Shown piece after piece: positions 1 to 21,190 of a DNA stretch of 64,000 nt. Made by a program: the position numbers and the translations under genes. The stretch is from assembly GCA_965153355.1 (NCBI GenBank), contig OZ231128.1:36208001-36272000 (forward strand). The letters are read 5' to 3'. The DNA comes from Flaccisagitta enflata (taxonomy: Eukaryota > Chaetognatha > Sagittoidea > Aphragmophora). The notes under the pieces are model-generated. The model was not told where the DNA came from. It searched no databases and saw only the letters and a program-made list of their open reading frames with translations. Position 1 is the stretch's first letter. Each line of letters begins with the position of its first letter.

Positions 1-3000
1 ACCATTTTTCGAAACCTGTTGGGCTTGGCCGATTGGCAAAACTCACAAGTGCGAACCATTTCGATAACATCTTTTCTCATACCGGGCCAATATGCACATT
101 TGGCTAACCTATCATAAGTACGCTTTTCCCCGGGATGGCCTGTATGAAGGTCCCCGTGAGATTTTTTTAGAAACTCAGGGATGAGAGAAGGGGGCACAAA
201 TACTTTTGCCCTGTTGATTTTATCAAAATTATCTCGTTCGACCACATACACCACACCATCTATCAGCGTAAAATCTCGACCATCCACTTCAGTGACATTC
301 CTCCTAGCCGGATCACTCTGGCTCACCTCATAGGATGGTCTGTCAATTATCTGAGAAATGATGCTTCCGATCCTATGGTCCTTAGCTTGTTCAACTTTCA
401 GACGCAGTAGGAATTCATAGTCCGCATTTGTTTCCCCTAAGGGGCCCTCACTTGCGCACATGGCACCCGCAATGAAGACATCATTATCTTCGTCGGTCTC
501 CTGCGGAGGATCAGGGTCAGGATGGCGGGAAAGTGCATCCGCATCCGTGTTCTTGGCGCCCTTCTTGTAAAGAATTTCGAACTCGTATCCATTGAGTTCA
601 AGTGCCCATCGGCACCTCTTACCGGACGCATCATTTTTGGTGTTTGCATCAAGGCAGTAAAGAAGAGGCTTATGATCGGTGTAGAGGAAGAACTTTGCAT
701 AGCGAAGATAATTCCGGTATTGGCGCACTCCCCAAACGACCGCAAAAAACTCCTTATCTATCGCGGCCCAACGAACCTCGATTGAATTGAGTTTTTGGCT
801 GGCGCAGGAGACGATGCACTCTTTTCCTCTTTCATCTTTTTGTGACAGAACGGCACCAACTGTGGTGCCTGAACTGTCACATTTTAAGATGAATGGTTTC
901 GAGAAATTCGGATACGCGCAGGCACTCCCCTCAAGGAGACCCAATTTTAAATCCTCGAAAGATTTCTGGTGATCGTCTGTCCATTCCCACTCTTTCGTCT
1001 TACACAGCAAATCCGTAAGTGGCTCTGCTAGCGACGAGAATCCCACCAGATGAGACCTATAGTAGGAGCAAAGCCCCAGATATTGCCTCACCTGTTTCTG
1101 GTTTCTGGGAGTGGGCCATTCCCTTATCTTTTCCAGATTTTTGGGGTCCGGACGAATCCCACTCCCGTCAAGAATAAACCCTAGCACAGAGACCGAACTT
1201 TGTGCAAACTTGCACTTTTTTGGATTCAAGGTCAATCTGGCGCGACGTAACGCTGCCAAGATGCGTTCCAAATACGTAAAATGCAGCTCGACCGTTGGGG
1301 TCGCCAGCAGAATGTCGTCCAAATATGACAGAAACATCTCTGCTGGCATTCCCCTAAAGATAAGTTCCATCAACTGGGCAAGCGTGGCCGAGCTGTTTTT
1401 TGAGCCCATAGGCACCCGCGAATATTCGAGGTGCCTACGACCATCACTGAAGGCGTAGTATCTCCTTTCAGATTCCGCCACGGGAATCTGAAAGAATCCC
1501 TTCAGGAGGTCAAGACTCGTAAAAACTTTGGGTTTCGCAAAGCGACGCAAGGAGTCATTAATGTTAGGCAGGGGAAAGGACACTTTTTGGGTAACCTTGT
1601 TCAAGGCCCGAAAATCAGTGCAATATCTCCAGCTCCCATCGGGCTTTTTAACAAGCACGATGGGGGCCGAAAACGCACTAACACTGGGCCGAACAACGTT
1701 TGCCGCCAAAAGTTTGTCCGTTTCTCGATCCAATGCCTGCCTAACCTTAGGGGGCGGCGAACGATAATAACTCGCTGTAACTGGTTTATCGGTAGTCAAA
1801 GTTGTGTGATGAAAAAGCAAGGAAGTCATGCCAACGTCTTCAGCATTTTTAGCGAAGACGTCGTCATAGCTCTCAATCAGATTTTTGAGACGTTCCAAGT
1901 CATCACCTTCCAGCATAGTATTCTCAAAGTTTGGTACATAGGACTCATCCACCTTTTTAGTCGCTACCTTTGGTACAGTGTCGACTAAGGGTTCAGAGGA
2001 AATGCAGAAATCTTCCGGCTCCAAGCCAAAGAGGGTTTCATATTGTGGTTTAATCTCTACCAGGCCCTGTCTAGTCAGAATTGCGCTTGGAACAAAAGGA
2101 ACTTGTAAAACGTCCAACTCTTCCACATCCTCCATCTCAACTTCGACGCTGTTACGCGCAATGGTTCGAGGATCATGTGGAGGGTTTTCTGAATCCTGCG
2201 GAGGATCCATGAAAACCGGAGTAAAATTTCTCAAATCAACAACAGAGTCGACATCACGGGTTTCACGGTACAATTCAGCCAGTCCATTACATCGATCCTC
2301 TGCGTCACCTGGATCATTCGTGCTCATTAGTTCGGAGGGGATAGCGGCTAAATCTCGCTGTAATTCTGTTTGCATGACCTCACTACCCCTTCCATGAATA
2401 TAGGCTATTGGCTGTCCCTGCGTGATGTGTATAGGAAGGTCTAACGGATTCAAAAGTTCCACCCATGCATCTGAACTAGGACTGATCACCGAGTAAGATG
2501 TGAGAAAATCGGGTTCCAAATCACGTCCAGGTAAAGGGCCAATAAACAGATCATCGGACTCCGGATCATCACTATCATGATATGCGCCGCCGCAGTCCGC
2601 TCTCACAAGTGAGATCGTATGCGGTTCAAGTACTACATCCTCTAGGGATGTCAGGCGTGAGGGTAGTGGAGGAGTCCATTCTGGGATAGAGAAGTAGATC
2701 TCATTGTGTCCCAATTGCAAAGAATTTCTGGAAAAGTCAAGTCTGGCCTCATATTTCTTGAGAAAGTCAGTTCCTAATAAGGCTGGGTGCAGTAAGTGGG
2801 GTATAACTTCAAACTCATGGTGGTAAGTTTTGCCACCCGTTATAGTTATAGGCAATTTCACTGTGTATTCGCTTCGAAGGGGCGTGCCGTTCACCGACAC
2901 ACAAATTTTGGGGGTACGTCTAAAGATCAAGCGTCTGGAAAAGGGGAAACATTCCAACAGTTTTAGGCTTATCGCGCTACTCGTTGCGCCAGTATCAATG

Positions 3001-3119
3001 AGCGTTTGCGTTACGACCCCATTGATCCTTATATCTGTTATACATTTGTATTTTCTGGCAGGCAAATTGTGGCTAACGGTCTCTGCCTGAGGGAGGCCGC
3101 TAGCCCCTAAAAAGGCATG
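1..3119 (-). CDS. pol: Pol polyprotein of Ty3/gypsy element (partial; runs off the left edge)
   Basis: An open frame of 1,039 codons on the minus strand. The stop that closes it upstream is at 3120-3122, so it has no ATG of its own and must be reached from gag. In order: an aspartic protease with IDTGAT (around 2982-2999) followed by a LLGTDF strand (around 2770-2785); reverse transcriptase with the YLDD catalytic box (1314-1325) and then the LGFILDGSGIRPD region; RNase H with YTDHKPLLYC (around 660-683) ending near DADALSRHPD; and the integrase HHCC zinc finger, with histidines around 135-158, YWPGM around 74-88 and CEFC at 36-47. The integrase DDE core would lie to the left. Its role is polyprotein processing, cDNA synthesis and integration. 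I translated every codon from 3 to 3119 and found no interruption. Confidence 0.93.
3071..3115 (-). promoter_or_regulatory. Probable -1 ribosomal frameshift signal between gag and pol
   Basis: Gag ends CCT TTT TAG (stop 3107-3109) and the pol frame is -1 relative to gag, overlapping its last 13 bases. A run of five T (minus strand, 3109-3113) lets the TTT codon re-pair one base back, after which translation continues TTA GGG GCT in the pol frame. Four bases after the TTT codon begins a 9-bp stem: GGCTAGCGG (minus strand of 3097-3105) pairs with CCGTTAGCC (3071-3079) with one G-T wobble, enclosing a 17-base loop. A slippery run followed by a strong stem is the usual -1 frameshift layout. The heptamer is not canonical, so tRNA slippage next to the stop codon is the likelier mechanism. 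Confidence 0.6.
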
Positions 3120-4504
3120 TCAGAAAACACATACGCACCCTCCGGTGCCATATCATACCCACACATCGCTGCGTCATTAAAGTCAGTAGTGGTCCACCCA
3201 AAGCCTGTGTCAAAACAACCAGACTGAAGGTTTGGATTTGCCCAATTGGCGTGATCAGCCCGGCGAGAGTCCTCTGATGAGCCCTGCTTGTCCTCAACGG
3301 CACTTAGCTGGGGTCCAGGGGGGCGTTGGGGCAACGCCAAAGGGGAGGTCTGATCCTTGTCCCTGTTCATCTGAGTAGATGAACTCTGATTTGGGTCGAA
3401 CAGCCTCTGTTGGGGGGCAACCGGATTTTGGGTTTGCTGTGAACCCTGTTGATTAACATAACCGGGCCCTCCCGTAAGACCAGGGGTGACCCTTGGTCTA
3501 AAACCCTGGGACCCCTGATAAAAAGGCCTGTTGTAGGAGTTGAAAGGCATACGGGACATCGGGTAAAGTGGACGAACTTGTCGTTGATAAACGGGCCGGC
3601 CAAAACGGCCATTGACCAGTTCTTCTTTGATAGACTTAACCCCGTCGCGAACCTCATCAAGACTGGCTTTCACCTCAGCTACATCTAGCTCGCTTTTCTT
3701 TGAGGCCGTCTCAAGGGCATCTAAGCGCTCATTTGTTCGTTCCTGATAGGAGGTGAGGGCGCTAAGTTGTGGCGTCTCGTGTGACATTGCCGACAGTTGC
3801 GGAAGGCCAAACATTGACGCCATGTTTGGTGCTACCATGCCCCGGTTACCCTGGCTTATGGTTTGCAGTGTATTTTCAAAATTGGTGGCAACAGCGTACG
3901 CCTGTTCCAGCGTGTGGTTGCTTCCGGTGCAGCTCATAAGAATATGCGCTTCAAGCACCGGATTCTGCAAACCACAGCGGAACCTTCTAACGGCTGTACG
4001 CTGCCATTCTTGGGGGACACCCTTCAACTCTGGGATATACTTGTTTAATCGGTGAATGAGGCCCAGCTTATAGTCGAGCAAGGATCCTGCGCTTGCTCGC
4101 TTATAGGCGTCATCCCTCGAAAGAAACTGTATACCCTCCGAGTCGTCACGGAACGCCTCTGAAAGAGCGCTTTTAAGGATTCCCCAATTGGCCTTACTTG
4201 CATCTGGCAGGTTGTCATAGACGCTTCTGCAGGACCCGATTTCTAGCTTCGTGCTTACCCAATTACGACACAAATCATCAAGAGCCGCATCGGTCTCTAA
4301 GAGGCCGTTTACCGCCCTTACGTTGTCTCGAAACTGTACGACCCACAAGTCGAAATCCATGCCATGTTTGTATTGTTCACAGGGGATGGATTTCACATGT
4401 TGTTGTCTGGGGGCATTAATTCTGTTAACCAGGGCATCAAAAAACGCTCTGTCCGGTTGAGCTGCCGCTGCCGCATTGGCGTCGGCGTTACCACCGTTAA
4501 GCAT
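3107..4504 (-). CDS. gag: Gag of Ty3/gypsy element
   Basis: A 465-aa frame from ATG (4502-4504) to TAG (3107-3109). The frame stays open upstream to 4570, but the only upstream initiator there would be TTG, so the ATG giving MLNGGNADAN is preferred. Residues of roughly 20-250 are a helical retrotransposon-Gag capsid region (RFRCGLQNPVLEAHI, then TLEQAYAVATNFENTL, typical of the C-terminal capsid lobe). A heptad-rich stretch (TNERLDALETASKKSEL onward) looks like a coiled coil. The tail is rich in Arg, Gly, Gln and Pro (YNRPFYQGSQGFRPR) and could bind RNA. No CCHC zinc knuckle is present, unlike many gypsy Gags. It assembles the particle and lies directly upstream of pol. Confidence 0.87.
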   Translation of the reverse strand: MLNGGNADANAAAAAQPDRAFFDALVNRINAPRQQHVKSIPCEQYKHGMDFDLWVVQFRDNVRAVNGLLETDAALDDLCRNWVSTKLEIGSCRSVYDNLPDASKANWGILKSALSEAFRDDSEGIQFLSRDDAYKRASAGSLLDYKLGLIHRLNKYIPELKGVPQEWQRTAVRRFRCGLQNPVLEAHILMSCTGSNHTLEQAYAVATNFENTLQTISQGNRGMVAPNMASMFGLPQLSAMSHETPQLSALTSYQERTNERLDALETASKKSELDVAEVKASLDEVRDGVKSIKEELVNGRFGRPVYQRQVRPLYPMSRMPFNSYNRPFYQGSQGFRPRVTPGLTGGPGYVNQQGSQQTQNPVAPQQRLFDPNQSSSTQMNRDKDQTSPLALPQRPPGPQLSAVEDKQGSSEDSRRADHANWANPNLQSGCFDTGFGWTTTDFNDAAMCGYDMAPEGAYVFSDMPF

Positions 4505-6233
4505 GATGAACCGATTGAGGGGGGGAAGGGGTATGATCAACTCACACTGGGCAATCAACGGCGACCACAAAGGGAAATGCTCAGGGACAACTAAACCCCA
4601 AGGTTGGTAAGGAGAAAAGACTGACCCAAAGACAGACTAACAAACCATATTCAAATCCACGCTTCAATTTTTTTCTTTTTTTTTTGTTCCAAATTACACC
4701 TTCATTCACACAAGCGACCTCATCCACTTTGGCTTTATGTTTGATTCACTATCTAACAAAAGAAAAATTTAGTGTGCCACACCGACATTACAGTGTGTAC
4801 ATCAATCGTGCTCACGCAAAATTGCTGTGTGTAAATATAAAAGAGGGTCACGCGAAACAAAATCCCCTTTTTCTTTTTTTTTTTCTAAACATGCGAAAGT
4901 AACCTTGCTGGCTGTTTCCCAACTTATGGCTGTAAGTTAATAAGCCTACATCACAGCCAAGCACGAATTAGTTTCAAATGAACAGCTGTCTTGTTGTTTA
5001 TAAGTAATTAACATAGTACTCCACCAGGTATGTGAGCATCTCAAAGGCGAAATCAAAAAGGCGAAAGAACTCAAGAAAAAGAGCAGGAGAAGGGTTGATA
5101 GGGATGTAATAGGTTAATCCTGGGATGAGCCCCTCCTCAATGTATTCCCACTCAAGCCCCAGATAAATACAAGGGTAATAAGTGGCATACATACAAATTA
5201 GGTTGAGGTTATGAACCGTACCAATGTAGTATATATCGTCACCATAATACACAAGAGGCATCTTGCTCAAGTCTCCATCTCTAAATTCCTAAGTGATGAA
5301 ACAGGCGAAGCAAACGAGCAGCTATGTAGCAGAATGCGATGGTTGTTATGATGTAGACAACTAACAAGCAAACGACGACGATCATGCTAAACAAATAACA
5401 CCTTGTTCAAGTCAAAGACGCAAAAGTAGCATAAAAATTCGGTCCAAGCACCTCAAAGCTAAGTAAAATACGCGAATAAACCAAATGAAGCAACCCCACA
5501 TTACCAGAGTAGGTTACTAATAACACCAGTGAATGCTTAAGTGTACCAATGTGAACATCCCTTGGGATCAACCCTTACAGGGTTATATGTGAATACTTCT
5601 TTTTTGTTTTGTTGTATTACCCAACAAGTACCGTTCCTTTTTACAAAAAAAACGCGGAGTAAGTTCAATGCATTGGTAAATTAAAAAAATCCGACGACCG
5701 ACTACTCTTGTGAATGAACCAAATGATTTGGTGAACAAACGGGCGCGGAAATGAGCGTGAAATATCGATCGAAATGCGGAATATTTTCAAAAAAAATTCT
5801 TGACCAAATGAAAGTTATGATCAATACTAAAATCGCCACTATACTCCGCCAAAATAAACACGCATAAGATAACGAAAATACGTGTTATGAACGCACACTC
5901 TATGAACCAACTCCAATGCAAAAAAAAAAACAAAAATGTGAAGAATAAAAAGAGTAACGATCGAATTTCGGGGATCGCGTGCTTTTACACACTCGATGTA
6001 CCCCTCAAAGGAGTGTTTAGAACTTACTCAGGCTAATTCTTCACTGCAATGAGGGAGGGAGGGAGAAGCGTCGGCGACGGTATGGATGAAACGCTGAAGT
6101 GACGCGAAAAGACGATTTGTTTTTCTTAAGTTGATGAGAAGAATGGGAGACGTGACGTCATACTCTTAACGCCGAAAAACAAACCACCCGGACCGATCAA
6201 AACTGTGTTTGGACGGGGGAGAAGGGGGGGGTA
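4505..6233 (-). other. Retrotransposon leader between primer binding site and gag
   Basis: About 1.7 kb with no homologous coding sequence. It is A/T-rich and holds one small minus-strand ORF (4998-5261). This is long for a gypsy leader and would fit an untranslated region, an intron used for a subgenomic RNA, or an accessory ORF. Confidence 0.5.
4998..5261 (-). CDS. Small leader ORF of unknown function
   Basis: An 87-aa frame beginning MPLVYYGDDIYYIG (ATG at 5259-5261) in the leader upstream of gag. It is rich in Tyr, Leu, Phe and acidic residues with a hydrophobic C-terminal half. I recognise no family. It may be an accessory protein, a translational uORF or simply chance. Confidence 0.2.
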   Translation of the reverse strand: MPLVYYGDDIYYIGTVHNLNLICMYATYYPCIYLGLEWEYIEEGLIPGLTYYIPINPSPALFLEFFRLFDFAFEMLTYLVEYYVNYL

Positions 6234-6246
6234 GGGAGAGACGCCA
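6234..6246 (-). other. Probable primer binding site (tRNA primer)
   Basis: On the minus strand the proposed LTR end (TAACA) is followed by TTTT and then TGGCGTCTCTCCC. A TGG start just 3' of the LTR is what a tRNA-CCA primer needs. The tRNA species was not identified. Confidence 0.5.
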
Positions 6247-7475
6247 AAAATGTTAGCCAAATGACAATGTTACCACGGAGGTGAATGATATTCCCTACGG
6301 ACACACTACAATTATAAACTAGACAAAAACTTGATTCATTCCCTCCATTCACGGCCAAACTACACAATACTAAACTAGACAAGCAATGAATGAATGAGTG
6401 TGAAGACAGCACACAATGCCAAGCTGAAGACAGACGTCAATAACACTTTAAAATTAAAGCAACCAAACCAACGCCAAACTCGGTTAAAGATAAGGGGGAA
6501 AAAAAACTAAACTTAAAACTTTCTCTTTTTCCTACTCTTCATGAAACCCGGGGGAAAGAAAAAAAAGAAAAGAGAAGAATCAGAGTGAAAGAGAGAGGGA
6601 GAGTAAATGCCAAACGCGAAAAAAAAGAAAGAGACAGACAAATAGGGAAAGAAAGAGAAACAGCCCGGGTACCCTAGGGCTAAAAACTCGTCGAAAGTAA
6701 AAGGGGATTCCTACCCCTGAGGCGATATCAACCAACGAGGGATTGGGGATTTGGGATAAAATTTGTTCCGCTTAATACGTCCCAAATATCTCGGAAAACC
6801 CGCCAGTGCCACACGGGTGTACTAATCTACGGGGACCCCTGCATTGACAGTATACATGTATGTCTGTAGTTGACCGTGTACCGGGCCCGTTAATGCCCTA
6901 CTCTAAGGGAACCCTTTTAAATTTCAACGATTAGAATGGAAGAAAATATAGAAGACAAAGACCCAACGGGAGATGAAGACCAGCGCGACAACGCCGCTCC
7001 GGTCAAAAACCAAATGAACACTTAATCCTAGTATACTTAGCCCCACTACGACGGCGATGAAAGAGAAGGATGAGATGAAAAAAGTCGGAGCGTCCACCCT
7101 GTCCGGTGATCAGGCGGGCGGGTGTGGTCCAGTGGAGAACAGAAGAAGGGGTAGCCCGAGATCGCCTCGTTTACCGTACCTAAAAAAAAGAAACAACAAC
7201 CGAGGAAGCGGCCGAATGCACCACTGATGCGCACCCCGAGGAGCCCGCAAGGGTAACGAGACGGAGCCCCCTAACCCGAAACGAAAACCCGTAACTAACT
7301 TCTCGCCCCAAGCGACGGCGCGGAAAAGAATGAATCTATCGATCGCAAAACGTGAACGGCGATAAAAGAAATAACAAACGACGTAATCTTCAACTTGGTG
7401 ACAATATTTATTAATCATATAACATGCTACGAGGTCCGCGAAAAAGAGGGAATATCAATCAAACAGAGAGCGCGA

Positions 7476-7660
7476 ATTTATATCGATACGACGCCGGAAG
7501 GAAAGACGGTAATCGGACGGTCGACGCGATTCTAGATTATTCTAGAAGCGATGGATGTTTCTAGAATGGTGAGTCCGCGTGCGTGGCCGCTGTGAACTTT
7601 CCTAAAGTCTCAGAGTTCTGATTGGTCGCAGTCTTCTACATTCTTCACCGTGATTGGTCG
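7476..7660 (-). promoter_or_regulatory. Heat-shock-type promoter: two CCAAT boxes, HSEs and TATA box
   Basis: Reading leftwards on the minus strand: two identical 10-mers CGACCAATCA (7651-7660 and 7619-7628), each with a CCAAT box; TTCTAGAA at 7559-7566; a phased heat-shock element TTCnnGAnnnTTCnnGAA (7530-7547; four alternating 5-bp units, one mismatch); then TATAAAT (7476-7482). Transcription would start near 7450 and run into the retrotransposon. Spacing and element types match classic hsp70-type promoters. It is either the U3 of the LTR or a captured host promoter. Confidence 0.65.
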
Positions 7661-7680
7661 AGAGAGGAAGCAGATCCCAC

Positions 7681-7802
7681 GACGGAGAAAAGAGAGGTAG
7701 AGAGAGAGAGAGAAGACAGAAAAAGACAGAAAAGGATAGTAAAAGATAGTAAAAGAAAGGAAAAAGTGAGAGAGAGAGAGAGAAGCGACGCTGTGCACAA
7801 CA
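7681..7802. repeat. GA-rich low-complexity stretch
   Basis: AG-rich sequence with short GAGAGA runs and AAAAGATAGT repeats, at the upstream end of the proposed LTR. Confidence 0.6.
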
Positions 7803-8049
7803 ATTATACACTAAATTTGGGGAGATAAATAAATGAAAAATCGTATGTTGAAGCATGAGTAAACCTACTTTTTAAAAGTTCCACAATATGCAAATGAGAT
7901 TTTGGTGCAAAACCAAAACTGATTCCGATCGCGCAAAAAAAAAAAAACTGTTCTGCCAAAATGCAAAAGGCAAATATAGCTTTTTAGTCGCGGACACATG
8001 ACTCGACTACCTGCCGTGTTGGTCCGTCAGTCTGTAGGTCCGTCCATCA

Positions 8050-8645
8050 CAATTTTGAAATGGGAGCGGTTTTTGAGCAGCGGCCCCGGAGGCGACGAAG
8101 TTCTGTAGAACACAGGGGAATCTGTCTGTCCGTCCGTAAGTACGTATGTCTGTCCATCCACCTGTCCATCCCCCCCTGCCCCATTCTCAGGGGATCGTCT
8201 CCTTTGGGGCCTATTCTGACCCAAATTCTGCCAAACAGCCCAAATCCAAGCAATATGGCCCAAATCTAAGCAATATGGCCCAAATCTAAGCAAAATGGCC
8301 CAAATCCAAGCAAAATGGCCCAATTCATGCCAGAAAACCCCAATTCTGGCCCGAGGGCCATCATTTTGGCCCCTTAGACCTATGATGTGGCATCCGATAC
8401 CTAGATTCTGACCAGATTTGGCCCATTTTGCTTGGATTTGGGCCATTATGCTCAGATTTTGGCTATATTGCTTGGATTTGGGCTACTTGGCAGAAGTTTG
8501 GTCAGAATAAACCCCATAGGAGACTTTTATGCTCTACAGGACTTCGTCCCCTTCGGGCCGCTTTCCTGCTCACCCTCAACTTAAATCACACACTACTCAA
8601 GCAAAGCTTGGGTACCGCTGACCACTTACTGCCTTTGGGCTGCTA
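8050..8645. repeat. R2 foldback element, copy a
   Basis: The left arm (GCAGCGGCCCC, GACGAAGTTCTGTAGAACAC, then CACAGGGG) is answered by an inverted right arm around 8520-8640 (CTACAGGACTTCGTCCCC, GCTTGGGTACCGCTGACCA). The interior has GTCC-type tetramers and a 21-bp tandem array (CAAATCCAAGCAATATGGCC-like, about 8240-8340). Confidence 0.65.
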
Positions 8646-8729
8646 TTTAGATTTTTTATACAAAGATTAATCAACCGCTATTTTGTTTCCATACCTTTGC
8701 TGTAAATAGTCTAACACAGTCACACATAC

Positions 8730-18797
<10,068 letters not shown>

Positions 18798-19026
18798 CTG
18801 TGTGATCACGACAATTATCAAATAAAAAACTAATGAGGGAATGAAGAAAGGAGGATTTCTTTGATATTCACGTATCCGTATAATCAGATCAATCAGTCGC
18901 CTATACCTTCATTCGACCATACATGCAATCACCGCCTATTTCATCGAGTCGGTCTTTCACTCATTCATGCTCGCCTTTTCCGCCTCACCCTGAGTTTCGG
19001 GATAATTCAATCTAACCACAAATTGA

Positions 19027-19180
19027 AAACCGAGATCGGTTTTTGAATGCGTATAGCGTCATGTCCGTCGGTTGGTTGGTCAGTTGGTCGGTTGATTGGT
19101 TGATCGGTCACGCTGACGTTTGAGATGTGCAAAACGGCTAATTCTTACGCCCTTCTTTAATTAGCAAGGGGATGCCTAAA
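19027..19180 (+). repeat. Decayed R1-type fragment
   Basis: A GTCGGTTGGTTGGTCAGTTGGTC array with weak R1 flanks. The 200 bases on either side hold no gene that I can see. Confidence 0.45.
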
Positions 19181-19792
19181 AATGCTATCTCACTTTTTCG
19201 GATAATATTGATGAAATAAGCCTGATAAGTTATTTTTAAAAGTATATCTTCAATAAAATATTGACCGGGAACAATTTTTATTCAAACCAGACATTAATAA
19301 CTAAACGGAAGTTGAGTTAAAATAATCGTTCATTTCTGCTTTCTTCTTTTGACCAAAATTGTCTTGCTCAGTAGTTTTCATTTGAATATACCGTGGAAAG
19401 ATGCGATCGGGATAAGCGGTGCGCATTGGAGAAAATATTTTTTGAAAACAGTTTTCAACAGTATGAAGTCTACTCTATCACATTTGTGTGAATCGCGCGT
19501 ATGGAAGAATTTTGAGACTCCCTTCTATTCATTCAAAGTTGATAGTTTTTTCAGCATTTTCTCAGGATTCCGTTTCTTGTTTTTTCTCGTTTTTTTCAAC
19601 GTTGCTTGATTGTCTCAGGTGTGTTTTGACGTATACCTGCCCATGTGACCATATATAAAGGTTTTAACCATGTTTTCACCATTTATCTCATGTATATCAA
19701 ACTCATTTTTACGCACAAATTAGACATTTTTCAACGATAGATCACAGCGTTTTGAACAGTTACATGTCCGGTCTCTACTTTAATCCTATCAC

Positions 19793-20047
19793 CATTCATT
19801 CATTCATTCATTCATTCATTCATTCATTCATTCATTCATTCATTTATTCATTCATTCATTCATTCAGTTATTCATTCATCCATTCATTCATTCATTTCAT
19901 TCATTTCATTCATTTCATTCATTTCATTCATTTCATTCATTTCATTCATTTCATTCATTTCATTCATTTCATTCATTTCATTCATTTCATTCATTCAATC
20001 ATTCAATCATTCAATCATTCATTCTTTCATTCAAATCGTTCATTCAT
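19793..20047. repeat. (ATTC)n and (ATTTC ATTC)n microsatellite
   Basis: TTCA units, then a higher-order 9-mer TTTCATTCA repeated about twelve times, then TTCAATCA. Confidence 0.95.
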
Positions 20048-20049
20048 AA

Positions 20050-21190
20050 ATTCTGTGCTCGTCGACCATTCCGAATTTCGACCAATTGTAACACAGACCG
20101 GATTTTCAATTTTCAACAGTCTATGCATACTTTTCTGAAACGCGCAAGAGTGTCACCTTTCCGCTCCATAGAGAGGATAGCCGGATATGCAGTAATATTC
20201 CTCCATGACTATGTATCCTTGCTAGCCTAAAATATCTTCAAATAAAACCAAGAGATACGTTTTATCGATCTCATGACGCCGTTAAACTACGGCTGATTGG
20301 GTACACAGAATTGGTATATTGCGTTGATAGGAAGAACTAAGGATCTTGTCAGGTCAAATTCCTCTTCAATTGGGCTCATCCTGACATCGAACGATCAAGA
20401 GTTCGAGACAGTGATGTAATGACAGAATCTCATAAACATATTTCAAAAGTGCTTGATAAAACTGACGTTAAAATGAATTATAGTTTGATAGACTGTACCG
20501 ATCCAGACTTATTGAGAATAAAAAGACGCTTTTTGCTCGATTTATCTCATTACCTTTTTGATAAACGGCCGTAGAGGGCCTGTGTCCACTGTGGAAAATG
20601 GTCGAAATTTCAAACTTCCATCCATCCATAGGTATGTACGTTCCTTCCCTTGCCTCTCAAGCCCTTAACTGGTCTTTCTACACCACAACCGGCGAACAAT
20701 TGCTTTCAAACCCAAATTCTTATCTTTCAGGCGTTAGTTTACCACTCAAATCTGTCCTCAAAAATCAGCTCATATGAGCCTTCCCACCCTTCAAGTTTGC
20801 TCTCTTTTCGATTGAATCAGCTCTCCAAGCCCTCAAAGTCCTCAAACATGTTCTCTCAGGACATCTGGAAATCCACCCGTGTACATTGACTCTTTGAGAT
20901 CTCTTCTCTGCCATGCTCCATTTTTCATCTGATCACTGAAAAACAGCAATGGGAACCGCTTATCTCGTACCATCCTTGAATGAATATTCTTTTTTACTTC
21001 TCCACTGTTATTATTGTTTCGGCTCATACCCGAAACTTAGATCATGAAATTAAAAACAAAAAAAATGAAAGAAATTGGAAAGAAACATTCTGTCGAGGAA
21101 CGACTAAAGCCGGGCGTGAGAAAAAAATGAGAGGGGGGGATAGACAGAAAGAGAGAAAGAAACAAAGGAAAGAATAAAGAATGAATGAAC
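20050..21190. other. No gene seen
   Basis: Unique-looking A/T-rich sequence. About 20650-20880 has decayed CCTCAAGCCCTCAAA-like units resembling the R2 core. No splice-bounded open frame was found on either strand. Confidence 0.5.

Larger units (their letters stand above)
1..7802 (-). mobile_element. Ty3/gypsy LTR retrotransposon, 5' portion
   Basis: The element runs leftwards: probable 5' LTR (6251-7802), primer binding site (6234-6246), leader, gag (3107-4504) and pol (from 3119 past the left edge). The order protease, RT, RNase H, integrase is seen in pol and places it with Ty3/gypsy rather than copia. Both reading frames are open throughout the window, with no stop or frameshift other than the expected gag-pol shift, so the copy looks young. 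The integrase core, polypurine tract and 3' LTR lie outside the window, so LTR identity and the target-site duplication cannot be judged. The outer right boundary (7802, or 7424 as an alternative) is inferred from the TGTT...AACA ends only. Confidence 0.78.
6251..7802 (-). repeat. Probable 5' LTR (1.55 kb)
   Basis: The left end on the plus strand is TGTTAGCC at 6251, directly next to the primer binding site. The right end is proposed at ...CACAACA (7802), giving TGTT...AACA terminal repeats and placing the CCAAT/HSE/TATA cluster in U3. An alternative right end is ...TATAACA at 7424 (TGTTA...TAACA), which would leave the promoter cluster outside the LTR. The second LTR is beyond the window, so the boundary is inferred. 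Confidence 0.5.

Noticed and set aside
437-2397. Several plus-strand frames of 60-185 codons
   Set aside because: They are shadows of the open minus-strand pol frame, which has clear protease, RT, RNase H and integrase motifs.
4505-4570. Gag extended 22 codons upstream
   Set aside because: It would need a TTG start; the first ATG is at 4502-4504.
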